Origin: Coprothermobacter sp.
Lineage (GTDB): Bacteria; Caldisericota; Caldisericia; Cryosericales; Cryosericaceae
Assembly (NCBI GenBank): GCA_013824685.1
Contig: PNOG01000018.1
Span: forward strand, 33,086 to 97,085
DNA: 64,000 nucleotides
Direction: 5' to 3'
Under the pieces are notes generated by a model, which searched no databases, had not been told where the DNA came from, and saw only the letters and a program-made list of their open reading frames with translations. The translations under genes and the position numbers were made by a program. Positions 8,333 through 16,439 of the stretch are shown here, piece after piece. Within the stretch, counting starts at the first letter, position 1. Each line of letters opens with the position of its first letter.

Positions 8333-9100
8333 TCAGCCTTGCCGCGCTTGTACCAGTGCGATGAACTGTTCGATGCCGACCGCAATCCTCTCGCGGTCAT
8401 AGTCTATCGTGGCGCAGTGGTAGGAGCGCTGGAGGGTGATGACGCTCTTGACGCGGCTGTTGACGTGGTCAAGGATGTACTCCGCGTTGCGGGGCGGGAC
8501 GACGTGGTCCTGCGTCGAACGGAAGGAAAGGAGCGGCTGGGTGACCATGCCAAGGTCGCCACGGACGCCCCGCATGAGGCGTTCGAACTGATAGACGGCC
8601 TCCAGGGAGTTGAAGCCGAGATCTGGGAGCATGGCGTCCTGATCGGCGACATCCGGAGGCGCCTTGGGCTGACTTCTCTGAAAGTGCCGCAGGATCGGGA
8701 CAACTTTCATCTTGGGGTCGTCCAGATAGACGGGCGCGTTGATCGTGATCAGCCCTGCGATTTCGGGTCGATGTTCTCCCAGGTACAGGGCGAGGGTTCC
8801 ACCCATCGACAGTCCAGCCACGAATACGGTCTTGCCCATCGCGCACGCCTCATCGAGCCCCGTGAGGGCGTCATTCTGCCAGGATTCCGACGTCGCAAAC
8901 TCCAGTTCCTTCCACGTCTTGCCATGGCCCGTGAGCAGCGGGGCAACGACGGAAATGTCGCGTGCAGAAAGATAGTCCGCGAGGAACCAGAGGTCGCGAG
9001 CAGGTGCTCCGGTCAAGCCGTGCAGCAGGAGGCAGGCTGTGTCTGATCCTGCCTGGTGGCGGATCGGAGCTGCGGAGGCCTTGTCAAACGGCAGGGCCAT
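8333..9100 (-). CDS. alpha/beta hydrolase, carboxylesterase Est30 type
   Basis: A 255-residue serine hydrolase resembling Geobacillus Est30-type carboxylesterases or monoacylglycerol lipases. Early motif LLLHGLTGAP forms the oxyanion region; the nucleophile is Ser98 in AGLSMGGT, with likely Asp198 (STQDHVVP) and His228 (RSYHCAT). The start ATG at 9098-9100 gives MALPFDKAS and overlaps the 3' end of the MFS gene by 17 bp, so it is translated from the same mRNA. The natural ester is unknown. Confidence 0.9.
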   Translation of the reverse strand: MALPFDKASAAPIRHQAGSDTACLLLHGLTGAPARDLWFLADYLSARDISVVAPLLTGHGKTWKELEFATSESWQNDALTGLDEACAMGKTVFVAGLSMGGTLALYLGEHRPEIAGLITINAPVYLDDPKMKVVPILRHFQRSQPKAPPDVADQDAMLPDLGFNSLEAVYQFERLMRGVRGDLGMVTQPLLSFRSTQDHVVPPRNAEYILDHVNSRVKSVITLQRSYHCATIDYDRERIAVGIEQFIALVQARQG

Positions 9101-10430
9101 TGTCGGACGAGACAGCCGGCTTGTCTTCAGGGCGCATGAAGAGCATGCAGACCGCTGCGAGCACGAAGAAGATACCCGCATAGGGGAACATGACCGACAT
9201 CGTCCCGCCTGCGAGATCGGCGATACGTCCGACGAGTGGAGGGCTGACGATGCTGGCGGCCTGGGAGAAGAAGTAGTAGATACCGGTCAGCGCTCCGACC
9301 ATCTCCAGGTTCCCCATGTCAAGAACGGTCGGCAGCGAGTTGATATTGACAAGAGCCCAGGACAGGCCGCCCATAACGAAGATGGTCAGTCCAGCGGTCG
9401 TGGCGATACCGAAGGCGAGCAGGAGGACCATGATGATGACGCCTGCAAGCCCGATGAGAATCGTCGTCTTGCGGCCGAGCCGTTTGCCGATGAAGCCTGC
9501 CGGAATCGACAGGAGCATGAACGCGAGGGAGAAGACGCCGAGATTGAACTTGGCACTTGCCTCGGACGCCTGGCGGGCTTTGTCCAACTGGGCAATCTGA
9601 GCTGCGTCGGTGGGTATCGCAGTGCCGAATCTCGTGATGAGGTCGCGGACGGCAGGACTCTCGGCATGCATGTACGTCGGGTAGTACGTCTCGATGGCGT
9701 TGAACGCGATGAACCAGAAGAAAATGGCCAGGCAGATGAGCAGGAGACTGCGGTACTTCGGCGTCCACATCCTGCGAAGCAGGGAGAAGTCAGCATGCTC
9801 CGACTGAGGAGCCTTGCGGTCAAGCGAGTCACGCGTCTCCTTGATCGACAGGAACATGATGACGGCGGCCACCAGGACCGATGCTCCTGCAATGGCAAAC
9901 CCCAGCGGTCTGTTGGTCGTCGAGATCTTTCCGACAACAAAGTACACCAGCAGGGACCCGAATCCTCCCATGAAATTGATGACGCCGTTGGCTGGTGAGC
10001 GCTCTTCCGGCGGAACGAGGTCCGGCATCAGAGCGATAATGGGTGATCGTGAAATGCCCATGCAGATGTTCACAAAGAAGAGTACCAGGATGAATGCCGC
10101 GAGTGATGTTGCACTTGTTCCAAGCCACAGCGGAATCCATGGGACCAGAGCGAACAGGAGTCCGCCAATGGGCAGTGTCGAGATGATGAATGGCATGCGA
10201 CGGCCGATGCGCGTCCAGAGGTGGTCTGACCAGAAACCAACCAGAGGAATGAGCGTAATGGCCAGAATGTTGTCGAGATTCATCACCCACCCGGATGCGG
10301 TGTACGACATGCTATAGACGTTTTTCAGCATGATGGGAATATCCGAGTTGTAGAGCGACCAGAGGATCGAGAGACCGAAGAAGCCGAATCCAAGCAGGAA
10401 GATCTTGAAGTAGGATGCCTTTCTTTTCAT
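9084..10430 (-). CDS. MFS transporter, SLC45/sugar:cation symporter-like
   Basis: A 448-residue major facilitator protein with about 12 membrane helices. The loop after helix 2 reads GFWSDHLWTRIGRRMPFI, an MFS signature seen in GPH/SLC45-like sugar carriers, and GISRSPIIALMPDLVPPEERSPANG is typical of that group. This suggests disaccharide or glycoside uptake, but the substrate is inferred only from family resemblance. The gene follows pyk and precedes an esterase; it appears to have its own promoter at 10487-10513. Confidence 0.85.
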   Translation of the reverse strand: MKRKASYFKIFLLGFGFFGLSILWSLYNSDIPIMLKNVYSMSYTASGWVMNLDNILAITLIPLVGFWSDHLWTRIGRRMPFIISTLPIGGLLFALVPWIPLWLGTSATSLAAFILVLFFVNICMGISRSPIIALMPDLVPPEERSPANGVINFMGGFGSLLVYFVVGKISTTNRPLGFAIAGASVLVAAVIMFLSIKETRDSLDRKAPQSEHADFSLLRRMWTPKYRSLLLICLAIFFWFIAFNAIETYYPTYMHAESPAVRDLITRFGTAIPTDAAQIAQLDKARQASEASAKFNLGVFSLAFMLLSIPAGFIGKRLGRKTTILIGLAGVIIMVLLLAFGIATTAGLTIFVMGGLSWALVNINSLPTVLDMGNLEMVGALTGIYYFFSQAASIVSPPLVGRIADLAGGTMSVMFPYAGIFFVLAAVCMLFMRPEDKPAVSSDNGPAV

Positions 10431-10452
10431 GCTTGTTCCCCCTTGTTATGAC

Positions 10453-10474
10453 ATACCCCGGAACTCCGGGGTAT
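10453..10474 (-). other. hairpin in the 5' leader of the MFS-esterase mRNA
   Basis: Perfect 9-bp stem ATACCCCGG / CCGGGGTAT with an AACT loop (plus-strand reading). No T-run follows on the minus strand, so it is a poor terminator for pyk. It begins a few nucleotides after the predicted start site of the MFS promoter, so it may be a 5'-end stabilising or regulatory hairpin. Confidence 0.5.
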
Positions 10475-10486
10475 TGTACCAAGCTT

Positions 10487-10513
10487 ATTCTATGTGTACC
10501 GGTCGATTTGCAA
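10487..10513 (-). promoter_or_regulatory. promoter of the MFS-esterase pair
   Basis: On the minus strand, TTGCAA (complement of 10508-10513) lies 15 nt before TAGAAT (complement of 10487-10492). It is between the end of pyk and the MFS start. Confidence 0.5.
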
Positions 10514-10529
10514 TGCTCTGGGAGCGAGC

Positions 10530-11963
10530 CTAGTTCAAGTCCTCGACTTTGATGAGATTGGTGCTGCCGGCGACACCTGCGTGCGAACCCGCAGTAATGA
10601 CGATCTTGTCGCCTCGTCGTGCCAGATGAGACATGCGCGCCATGGCGACGGCGGTGCGGAGGATGTGGTCGACACTCTCAAACTGCTGGACGACCATCGG
10701 GATGATGCCGAAGTACAGTGCAAGGTGGCGCTGAACCAGGTCACTCGGTGTTAGAGCAAGGATGGGCGTGTGTGGGCGATAGCGCGAGATCAGGACCGAG
10801 GTCCTGCCCGACTCTGTCGCGCAGACGATGAGCTTGGCCCCGACGGTCTGAGCGGTGCGGACGGCGGCATAGGCGATCGCATCCGACGTGTCCGAGGCAC
10901 ACTCGGTATCACGGGCCTCTATGGCCGTCCAGTAGAGGTTGCTTCGTTCGGTTGTCTCGATGATGCGCTCCATCATCTCGACGGTCTCCGCGGGAAACTT
11001 GCCGGCTGCGGTCTCGTTGCTCAGCATGACAGCATCCGTACCATCGAAGATGGCATTGGCGACGTCTGTCACTTCTGCCCGCGTGGGGGATGGGTTTTCG
11101 ACCATGGAATTGAGCATCTGCGTCGCGGTGATGACTGGCTTGCCCATGTGATTGCAGAGGGCAATGATTCTCTTCTGGATGAGGGGGACTTCTTCGATAG
11201 GCAGCTCGACGCCCAGGTCTCCCCGGGCGACCATGATGCCGTTTGCCACGGCGAGGATGCTCTCGATGTTCTGGACGGCCTGCCACTTTTCCACCTTGAC
11301 GATGATGGGAACATGCGCGTCGTGTGTCTCCATGAGTGTACGGAGCTCGCGAACATCGTCTGGCGTGCGCACGAACGAGAGCGCTACATAGTCGACGCCC
11401 GCCCGCAGCCCAGTAAGAAGATCATGTCTGTCCTTTTCCGTAATGGACGGGACATGGAGGTCCGACTGGGGGAAGTTGACCCCCTTGTGGTCCGACAGGG
11501 TTCCTCCCTTCAAGACTTCCGTGACAATGGTGTCACCCTCGATTTCGCGTATCTTGAGACGAATCAGGCCGTCATTGATGAAGATGAGTTCCCCGGGCCG
11601 CACCTCGGTGGTGAGACGAGGGTGGTCCACGCTGGCCTGTTGGGCATTTCCATCCATCATGTGGGTTGTAAGACGAAAGTCATCTCCGGTCGCGATCTCG
11701 CATGGTCCCTGGCTGAACGTGCCCAGGCGGATCTTCGGTCCCTGCAGGTCCTGGAGGATGGCGAGAGGCAGGTCGAGTTCGCCGCGGACCTTTTTCACGG
11801 CAGCAATGGTAGCAAGTCGTTCTTCGTCCGTACCGTGTGAGAAGTTGATCCGAAAGACGTCCACCCCGCGCTCGGCGAGCGCCCGGATCATGTCCTCGGA
11901 ATTCGTCGCTGGTCCGAGTGTGACGACGATCTTGGTACGTTTGACGTTCATGTTGTCAGGCAT
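10530..11963 (-). CDS. pyk: pyruvate kinase
   Basis: Converts phosphoenolpyruvate and ADP to pyruvate and ATP, the last step of glycolysis. Conserved segments: TKIVVTLGPAT, VFRINFSHG, LQDLQGPKIRLG, the lysine-containing VKVEKWQAVQN segment, MVARGDLGVELP and VITATQMLNSM. I choose the ATG at 11961-11963 because GGAGG sits 5 nt before it; the in-frame ATG 12 bases upstream would place that ribosome binding site inside the gene. Length is 477 residues with a normal C-terminal domain. Confidence 0.97.
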   Translation of the reverse strand: MPDNMNVKRTKIVVTLGPATNSEDMIRALAERGVDVFRINFSHGTDEERLATIAAVKKVRGELDLPLAILQDLQGPKIRLGTFSQGPCEIATGDDFRLTTHMMDGNAQQASVDHPRLTTEVRPGELIFINDGLIRLKIREIEGDTIVTEVLKGGTLSDHKGVNFPQSDLHVPSITEKDRHDLLTGLRAGVDYVALSFVRTPDDVRELRTLMETHDAHVPIIVKVEKWQAVQNIESILAVANGIMVARGDLGVELPIEEVPLIQKRIIALCNHMGKPVITATQMLNSMVENPSPTRAEVTDVANAIFDGTDAVMLSNETAAGKFPAETVEMMERIIETTERSNLYWTAIEARDTECASDTSDAIAYAAVRTAQTVGAKLIVCATESGRTSVLISRYRPHTPILALTPSDLVQRHLALYFGIIPMVVQQFESVDHILRTAVAMARMSHLARRGDKIVITAGSHAGVAGSTNLIKVEDLN

Positions 11964-12006
11964 GTATTCCTCCATCGTCAGGGCACAGACCGCCTATCTC
12001 CAGTAC

Positions 12007-12033
12007 ATGATAGTCCAACGTTGTCTCGCACAA
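12007..12033 (-). promoter_or_regulatory. possible pyk promoter
   Basis: Minus-strand TTGTGC (complement of 12028-12033) and TATCAT (complement of 12007-12012) are separated by 15 nt; the match to consensus is modest. It overlaps the end of the terminator-like hairpin of the upstream gene. Confidence 0.4.
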
Positions 12034-12041
12034 ATGAAGAA

Positions 12042-12067
12042 GGGCCTCGGACAGACGTCTGGGGCCC
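12042..12067 (-). terminator. terminator between the GIDE-domain gene and pyk
   Basis: 11-bp stem GGGCCTCGGAC (12042-12052) / GTCTGGGGCCC (12057-12067) with two G-T wobbles and a 4-nt loop. On the minus strand it is followed by the T-rich TTCTTCATTT. It lies about 95 bases after the GIDE-domain gene. Confidence 0.65.
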
Positions 12068-12161
12068 CAATCGGGTATGAATGGAACCTACTTGACTGCA
12101 ATTTCCTTGCTGGAGGCTTCGGACAGAGCCTTCTTGGGCAATACTTGTGCGACCAGAGATG

Positions 12162-12887
12162 CTAGCTAAACGAAACGAGGATGGCGAGGGCCCCTGCTGC
12201 GAACGCGACCAGGCTGAGCAGCCACCAGAGGGTGCCGACACCGCTCATGCGTTTCTGGACCTGCTGTTCGCTTTTCCACGTCAGGACACTGTACTCCTTG
12301 TTCTGACCGGCGCGCGCGACCCAGAACCCATTGACCGCCTCGACGGGGCCGACAAAGAATGCCTGACTTCCGGGAGCAAACGATGTCTCGACGGCGTGGA
12401 AGTTCGGCTTGTTCAGCCGGCTGAGCAGGCCACGGCTGCCGGTGACGTAGGGCGCAATGATGGGGTTCGTCGCGTCATGAATGGACTGGTCGAAGGTCGA
12501 CGGCGCGTCAAGGGTGGGCAGACCGCCGCGCTCGTCAAACCACAACTCGCCCGCGCCCTTCAGCTGGAACGGCGTTCTGGCGGATTGCGACCACACGGTC
12601 TCCCAGTTGGTCGTCGTGCCGTCCTCGTCCGATTCGTCGGTTCCTTTCTCCAGGTGGGCGCTCCAGGCGACCGACGGGCGAGCCGAGTAGGGTGCCGTGA
12701 GCGGCTGGTCGGCGACGATTGAGCCCTGAAACTTGCCGTAGAGCCGGCCCTGCGCAGCCTGCTGAAGGTTCAGTGTCTGTGCCTGGCAGAGCTGACCGGC
12801 ATGCGACTTGCGCGATCTGGACGCGAAATAGAGCCCTGCAGACAGGACGATGAGCAACAAACCGGTGATGAACTGAGCTACGTTCAT
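12162..12887 (-). CDS. GIDE-domain-like membrane protein
   Basis: A 241-residue protein with an N-terminal membrane helix (about 5-22) and a C-terminal helix (about 220-238). The soluble region between them has the look of the GIDE/MUL1 domain: GKFQGSIVADQPLTAPYSARPSVAWSAHLE (an x-P-L-x-A-P-x-S type stretch) and VGPVEAVNGFWV. In eukaryotes that domain precedes a RING finger; here no RING cysteines follow. Function in bacteria is unknown. A TATAGT box (complement of 12923-12928) is the likely -10 of its promoter. Confidence 0.65.
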   Translation of the reverse strand: MNVAQFITGLLLIVLSAGLYFASRSRKSHAGQLCQAQTLNLQQAAQGRLYGKFQGSIVADQPLTAPYSARPSVAWSAHLEKGTDESDEDGTTTNWETVWSQSARTPFQLKGAGELWFDERGGLPTLDAPSTFDQSIHDATNPIIAPYVTGSRGLLSRLNKPNFHAVETSFAPGSQAFFVGPVEAVNGFWVARAGQNKEYSVLTWKSEQQVQKRMSGVGTLWWLLSLVAFAAGALAILVSFS

Positions 12888-12952
12888 GGGTCACTCCTCT
12901 GCTGGTGTCATGAGATAGCGATACTATACCAGAAGAGGCAGGATTTGCACAG

Positions 12953-12979
12953 GAGGCGGGAGCCGTGATGTCCCGCCTC
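12953..12979 (-). terminator. hairpin after the membrane pyrophosphatase gene
   Basis: Perfect 9-bp stem GAGGCGGGA (12953-12961) / TCCCGCCTC (12971-12979), 26 bases past the hppA stop on the minus strand. There is no clear T-run, so efficiency is uncertain. Confidence 0.55.
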
Positions 12980-13005
12980 TTCCTGATGATGGCGCTGTGC
13001 CTGTG

Positions 13006-14976
13006 CTAGAACAGTGGCTTGATGCCCGCGATGAGCAGGGCTGCCATGCCGATGAGCTTCATGAAGATCAGCAGCGCGGGTCCTGCCACGTCCTTGAGCG
13101 GGTCGCCGACGGTGTCTGCAGCAACGGCTGCCTGATGTTCGAAGGACCCCTTGCGTCCACTGTCTTCGATGAGCTTCTTGGCGTTATCGAAGGCAGTCCC
13201 GGTGTTGTTGAAGAATGGCCCCAGCAGGGCCGAGCTGAGTACTGCTCCGATAAGGAGCGCCCCAAGCGCCCAATGGCCGAACATCAGTCCCACGAAAATC
13301 GGCACCGCGATGCTGATGACGCCCGGAAGGATCATCTCTTTGAGGGCGTTGCGCGTCGAGATGTCGATGCAGGTTGCATAGTCGGGGTTTGCCTCACCCT
13401 TCAGGATGCCAGGGATAGTCCTGAACTGGCGGCGGACTTCGTCGACCATGAGCATTGCTGTCTTGGCTGCCGAGCCGATGGTGAGCGAACTGATGAGGTA
13501 CGGAAGGCAGATGCCGAGCAGGATGAATGCAATGGAGTACGGCTCCATCACATTTATCGTCTTGAGACCGACAATGGAGAAGTACGTCGAGAACAGGACG
13601 AAGGACGTTACCGTTCCGGATGACATCGCATAGGCCTTGGTGGTTGCCTTCATGGTATTGCCGACTGAATCGAGCTGTGACAGCGAGCGGACGACCTGCT
13701 CGTGCGCCCCCGACATCTCTGCGATACCCGATGCGTTGTCGATGATCGGACCGAAGGCGTCGGCAGTCATGATGTAGCCGATGAGCAAATCGGTACCAAT
13801 GTTGACGGCGACGATCGCCAGCAGCGAGCCGCCGGAGATGAAGTATGCCGCTGCGACAGCGATGACGATCATGACGATAGATCCCAGGGGGCTCTGCAGA
13901 CCAGCGGAGAGCCCTGTGATGACGTTGAGCGCTACACCGCGCTTGGATGCCTCGGCAATGTCGTGGACCGGTTTTCCCGAGGAACCTGCATAGTACCGCG
14001 TGATGATCGAAGACGCAAGGGTGGTTGTGACTCCCAGACAGGTGCCGATGAAGAGGGCCATGTCGTGAACCAGGAAATGGCTGACCAGGAAGGAGCCGAG
14101 CACCGCAAAGACGGTGGTCACGCCCATGCCGAGGTAGAAGGCGGTTTCGGGCTTGCTTCGGTCGAAGAGCCGTATGGACAGGACGCCAAGCATCGAAGCA
14201 GCAAGGCCAACTGCCTGGAGGAGCATGGGGAAGAAGAGCACGGCACCTCCGTACTTGGGGACCAGTGTGAGAGCAACGACCATTCCGGTGATGATGTCAT
14301 CCGAGAACGTCTGGAACAAGTCTGCGCCTCTGCCGGCACAGTCGCCTACGTTGTCGCCCACCAGATCGGCGACAACAGCCGGGTTGCGGGGGTCGTCCTC
14401 GGGGATATTTGCCTCGATCTTGCCGACGAGATCCGCTCCGATGTCGGCTGCTTTGGTATAGATGCCTCCCCCGATCTGGGCAAAGAGAGCCGCGAGGCTG
14501 GCACCGAATCCAAAGCCGACGAGGGGGTTTGGATCTTTGAACAGTAGATAGAGCACCGACAGCACGACAAGACTGAATCCCGTGATCGAGAAACCCATGA
14601 TGGATCCGCCAAAGACAGCCGTGTGAAACGCGGTGTTCACCGATCGAGTCGCGTCGTCGGCGGTCTTGACGTTTGCACGGGTGGACGCGCTCATACCCAT
14701 GTACGCTGTAATCAGCGAAGTGAAGACGCCAAGCACGAATGTCACTGCAATCCAGATGTCCAGAGCGAAACCCAGGACTATTGCAACGATAGGAGTGACG
14801 AGCAGAATCGCCCGGAGTTGGCGGGAGAGGTACGCTCGTACCCCGATTGCTATGTAGCTGGCGATCTCGCTCATTCTCGGAGAGGAGATTTTGGCTGCCT
14901 TCAGCCTGAGGAACAGGTAGAGTGCGGCTCCAATGCAGGTAAGGCCGGCAACGACAGGGATGATGAGTATGTTCAT
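13006..14976 (-). CDS. hppA: membrane-bound ion-translocating pyrophosphatase
   Basis: Couples hydrolysis of PPi to H+ (or Na+) pumping across the membrane. The 656-residue, roughly 16-helix protein has the signature block around ADIGADLVGKIE, IPEDDPRNPAVVADLVGDN and VGDCAGRGADLF, and a second acidic block in the TADAFGPIIDNASGIAEM region. In LDSVGNTMKATTKAY a Lys follows GNTM, the feature associated with K+-independent enzymes, so a proton pump is more likely. ATG 14974-14976 has a GGAGG site 7 nt upstream; longer in-frame starts lack one. The leader contains a possible SD-masking hairpin. Confidence 0.95.
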   Translation of the reverse strand: MNILIIPVVAGLTCIGAALYLFLRLKAAKISSPRMSEIASYIAIGVRAYLSRQLRAILLVTPIVAIVLGFALDIWIAVTFVLGVFTSLITAYMGMSASTRANVKTADDATRSVNTAFHTAVFGGSIMGFSITGFSLVVLSVLYLLFKDPNPLVGFGFGASLAALFAQIGGGIYTKAADIGADLVGKIEANIPEDDPRNPAVVADLVGDNVGDCAGRGADLFQTFSDDIITGMVVALTLVPKYGGAVLFFPMLLQAVGLAASMLGVLSIRLFDRSKPETAFYLGMGVTTVFAVLGSFLVSHFLVHDMALFIGTCLGVTTTLASSIITRYYAGSSGKPVHDIAEASKRGVALNVITGLSAGLQSPLGSIVMIVIAVAAAYFISGGSLLAIVAVNIGTDLLIGYIMTADAFGPIIDNASGIAEMSGAHEQVVRSLSQLDSVGNTMKATTKAYAMSSGTVTSFVLFSTYFSIVGLKTINVMEPYSIAFILLGICLPYLISSLTIGSAAKTAMLMVDEVRRQFRTIPGILKGEANPDYATCIDISTRNALKEMILPGVISIAVPIFVGLMFGHWALGALLIGAVLSSALLGPFFNNTGTAFDNAKKLIEDSGRKGSFEHQAAVAADTVGDPLKDVAGPALLIFMKLIGMAALLIAGIKPLF

Positions 14977-14981
14977 TTCGT

Positions 14982-15024
14982 GCCTCCAGAGTCTGGACCC
15001 AGAGGGAGGCAAATGACACCCTCC
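14982..15024 (-). promoter_or_regulatory. hppA leader with mutually exclusive SD pairing
   Basis: On the minus-strand mRNA, a GGAGGG element (complement of 15019-15024) comes first, then GCCTCCC (complement of 15004-15010), then the ribosome binding site GGAGGC (complement of 14982-14987). The middle element can pair with either flank, so it could mask or expose the ribosome binding site. No known riboswitch class is recognised. Confidence 0.4.
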
Positions 15025-15049
15025 TGCCAGCAAAAACCAACAAAGAGTA

Positions 15050-15076
15050 AGTATATAGCCATACGCGTTCTGTCAA
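15050..15076 (-). promoter_or_regulatory. promoter of hppA
   Basis: Minus-strand consensus TTGACA (complement of 15071-15076) and TATACT (complement of 15050-15055), 15 nt apart, giving a leader of about 65 nt. Confidence 0.7.
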
Positions 15077-15133
15077 CCCGACGTTCAGGTTCTTGAGGGG
15101 GTGTGGCTGTGAAGGGGCTGCAAACGGCTCGTC

Positions 15134-16429
15134 TTACTGGAGCGACACCTCGTCCGAATCCTCGTCGAATGCCAGCAGATTGCCAAAACGGGCCCAGTTG
15201 ATGAAGGTCGCAAAGGTGAACTCCGGGTTCTCGTTGGGCAACAGCTGTGCCAGGCGGTCCTGGACCTCGTCGTCGAGCATGGTGCCATTCCGGGATGCCT
15301 GAACGTCCGCATGAACCGTCTTGAAGATGCTGAGAGTCAGGATCTGCTGTTTCCAGACGACTTTCTGGTCCTCGGTGTCCATGTCCGAGAAGCGGTGCCC
15401 CAGGGGCGTCAGCACGGTGCGCTGCTTTGGTGTATCGATGAAATCCAGCATCTCGGCAGCCTTGACGATGTTGATGAGGTCGCTGAATTCCTTGCCGAAC
15501 TCGTGAGCCAGGACAAAGACGTCGCCTTGGCCGCCATGTGAGTCCAGGTACTCCACGAAGCTGACGACGTCACCGGACGAGACAGGCGGAAGTGGCTCGT
15601 AGACGGGCCGTGAAGGAGTGGTTACCGCCACAGGAGGGATGTCGGGGAGTTCGTTGGTCGTGATGATGTCGTGGAGGTAGTCCACCATCGCCAGGAACTC
15701 CGGTGCCCGGTAGTCGCGAGGTCGTGCCAGCTTGTTCTGGACGATCGTGCGGATACGCCCCGGGTTCGCCGAGAAGACAACGATGCGATCCGCCATGTAG
15801 ACGACTTCCTTGATGTCGTGACTGACCATGACGATGGAGGCAGGTTGACCATCGGCCTCGTCCCAGATGTCGACCAGATCTGTGCGGAGCGACTCCGCCG
15901 TCAAGGCATCTACTGCGCTGAACGGCTCGTCCATGAAAAGCAGTTCAGGCTGTACTGCAAGACCGCGTGCGATGCCCACTCGCTGCTTCATGCCGCCCGA
16001 GATCTCGCGTGGATACGCCTCTTCGAAGCCCTCGAGGCCGACCATCTTGATCACGGTGCTGACGCGATGCTGCACTTCCTCACGTGGGAGTTGCAGAGGG
16101 ACGAGGACGGATTGGATGTTTTCGCTCACGGTCATCCACGGGAAGAGAGCGAACATCTGGAAAACCATGCCGACTCCCGGGGTCAGGCCTGCCATTTCTG
16201 TGCCACGGGCGAACACCTTGCCGCTGGTGGGCTTCATGAGGCCGGCCAGGATGCGCAGGAATGTCGACTTGCCACAGCCCGAGGGGCCGAGGAGGCAGAT
16301 GATTTCCCCCTTCCGTATCTCCATGCTTATGCTGTCCAGGACGGTCACCATGTTTCCGTTGGGCATTGAGAAGCGCTGAGTGACGTTCTCGCTCGAGAGC
16401 AGGATGGGCTGTTGCACAGATCCTTCCAT
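15134..16429 (-). CDS. NitT/TauT-type ABC transporter ATPase with C-terminal AAA-associated domain
   Basis: ATP-binding subunit for nitrate/sulfonate/taurine-type uptake. The N-terminal ATPase (about residues 10-240) has Walker A GPSGCGKST, Q-loop VFQMFALFPW, signature ISGGMKQR and Walker B LLFMDEPFSAVD. The C-terminal region (about 290-431) matches the AAA-associated domain found on some nitrate-type ATPases: SSGDVVSFVEYL, DLINIVKAAEMLDFI, FINWARFGNLLAFDE. The start ATG at 16427-16429 has a GAGGAGA site; 431 residues. It lies 10 bp after the permease. The substrate is unknown because no binding protein gene is adjacent. Confidence 0.88.
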   Translation of the reverse strand: MEGSVQQPILLSSENVTQRFSMPNGNMVTVLDSISMEIRKGEIICLLGPSGCGKSTFLRILAGLMKPTSGKVFARGTEMAGLTPGVGMVFQMFALFPWMTVSENIQSVLVPLQLPREEVQHRVSTVIKMVGLEGFEEAYPREISGGMKQRVGIARGLAVQPELLFMDEPFSAVDALTAESLRTDLVDIWDEADGQPASIVMVSHDIKEVVYMADRIVVFSANPGRIRTIVQNKLARPRDYRAPEFLAMVDYLHDIITTNELPDIPPVAVTTPSRPVYEPLPPVSSGDVVSFVEYLDSHGGQGDVFVLAHEFGKEFSDLINIVKAAEMLDFIDTPKQRTVLTPLGHRFSDMDTEDQKVVWKQQILTLSIFKTVHADVQASRNGTMLDDEVQDRLAQLLPNENPEFTFATFINWARFGNLLAFDEDSDEVSLQ

Positions 16430-16439
16430 GGGGTCTCCT

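Noticed and set aside
10453..10474. Hairpin as pyk terminator
   Set aside because: No T-run on the minus strand and a promoter for the next gene lies upstream of it, so it is better read as part of the MFS leader.
10770..11840. 356-codon open frame on the plus strand
   Set aside because: Antisense to pyruvate kinase, no recognisable domain; a codon-bias shadow.
12087..12161. Short minus-strand frame after the GIDE-domain gene reading like a protein C-terminus (LASLVAQVLPKKALSEA...)
   Set aside because: Only about 25 codons, bounded upstream by an in-frame TAG at the junction, with no start codon. Could be a degraded gene end, but this cannot be supported without a homologue.
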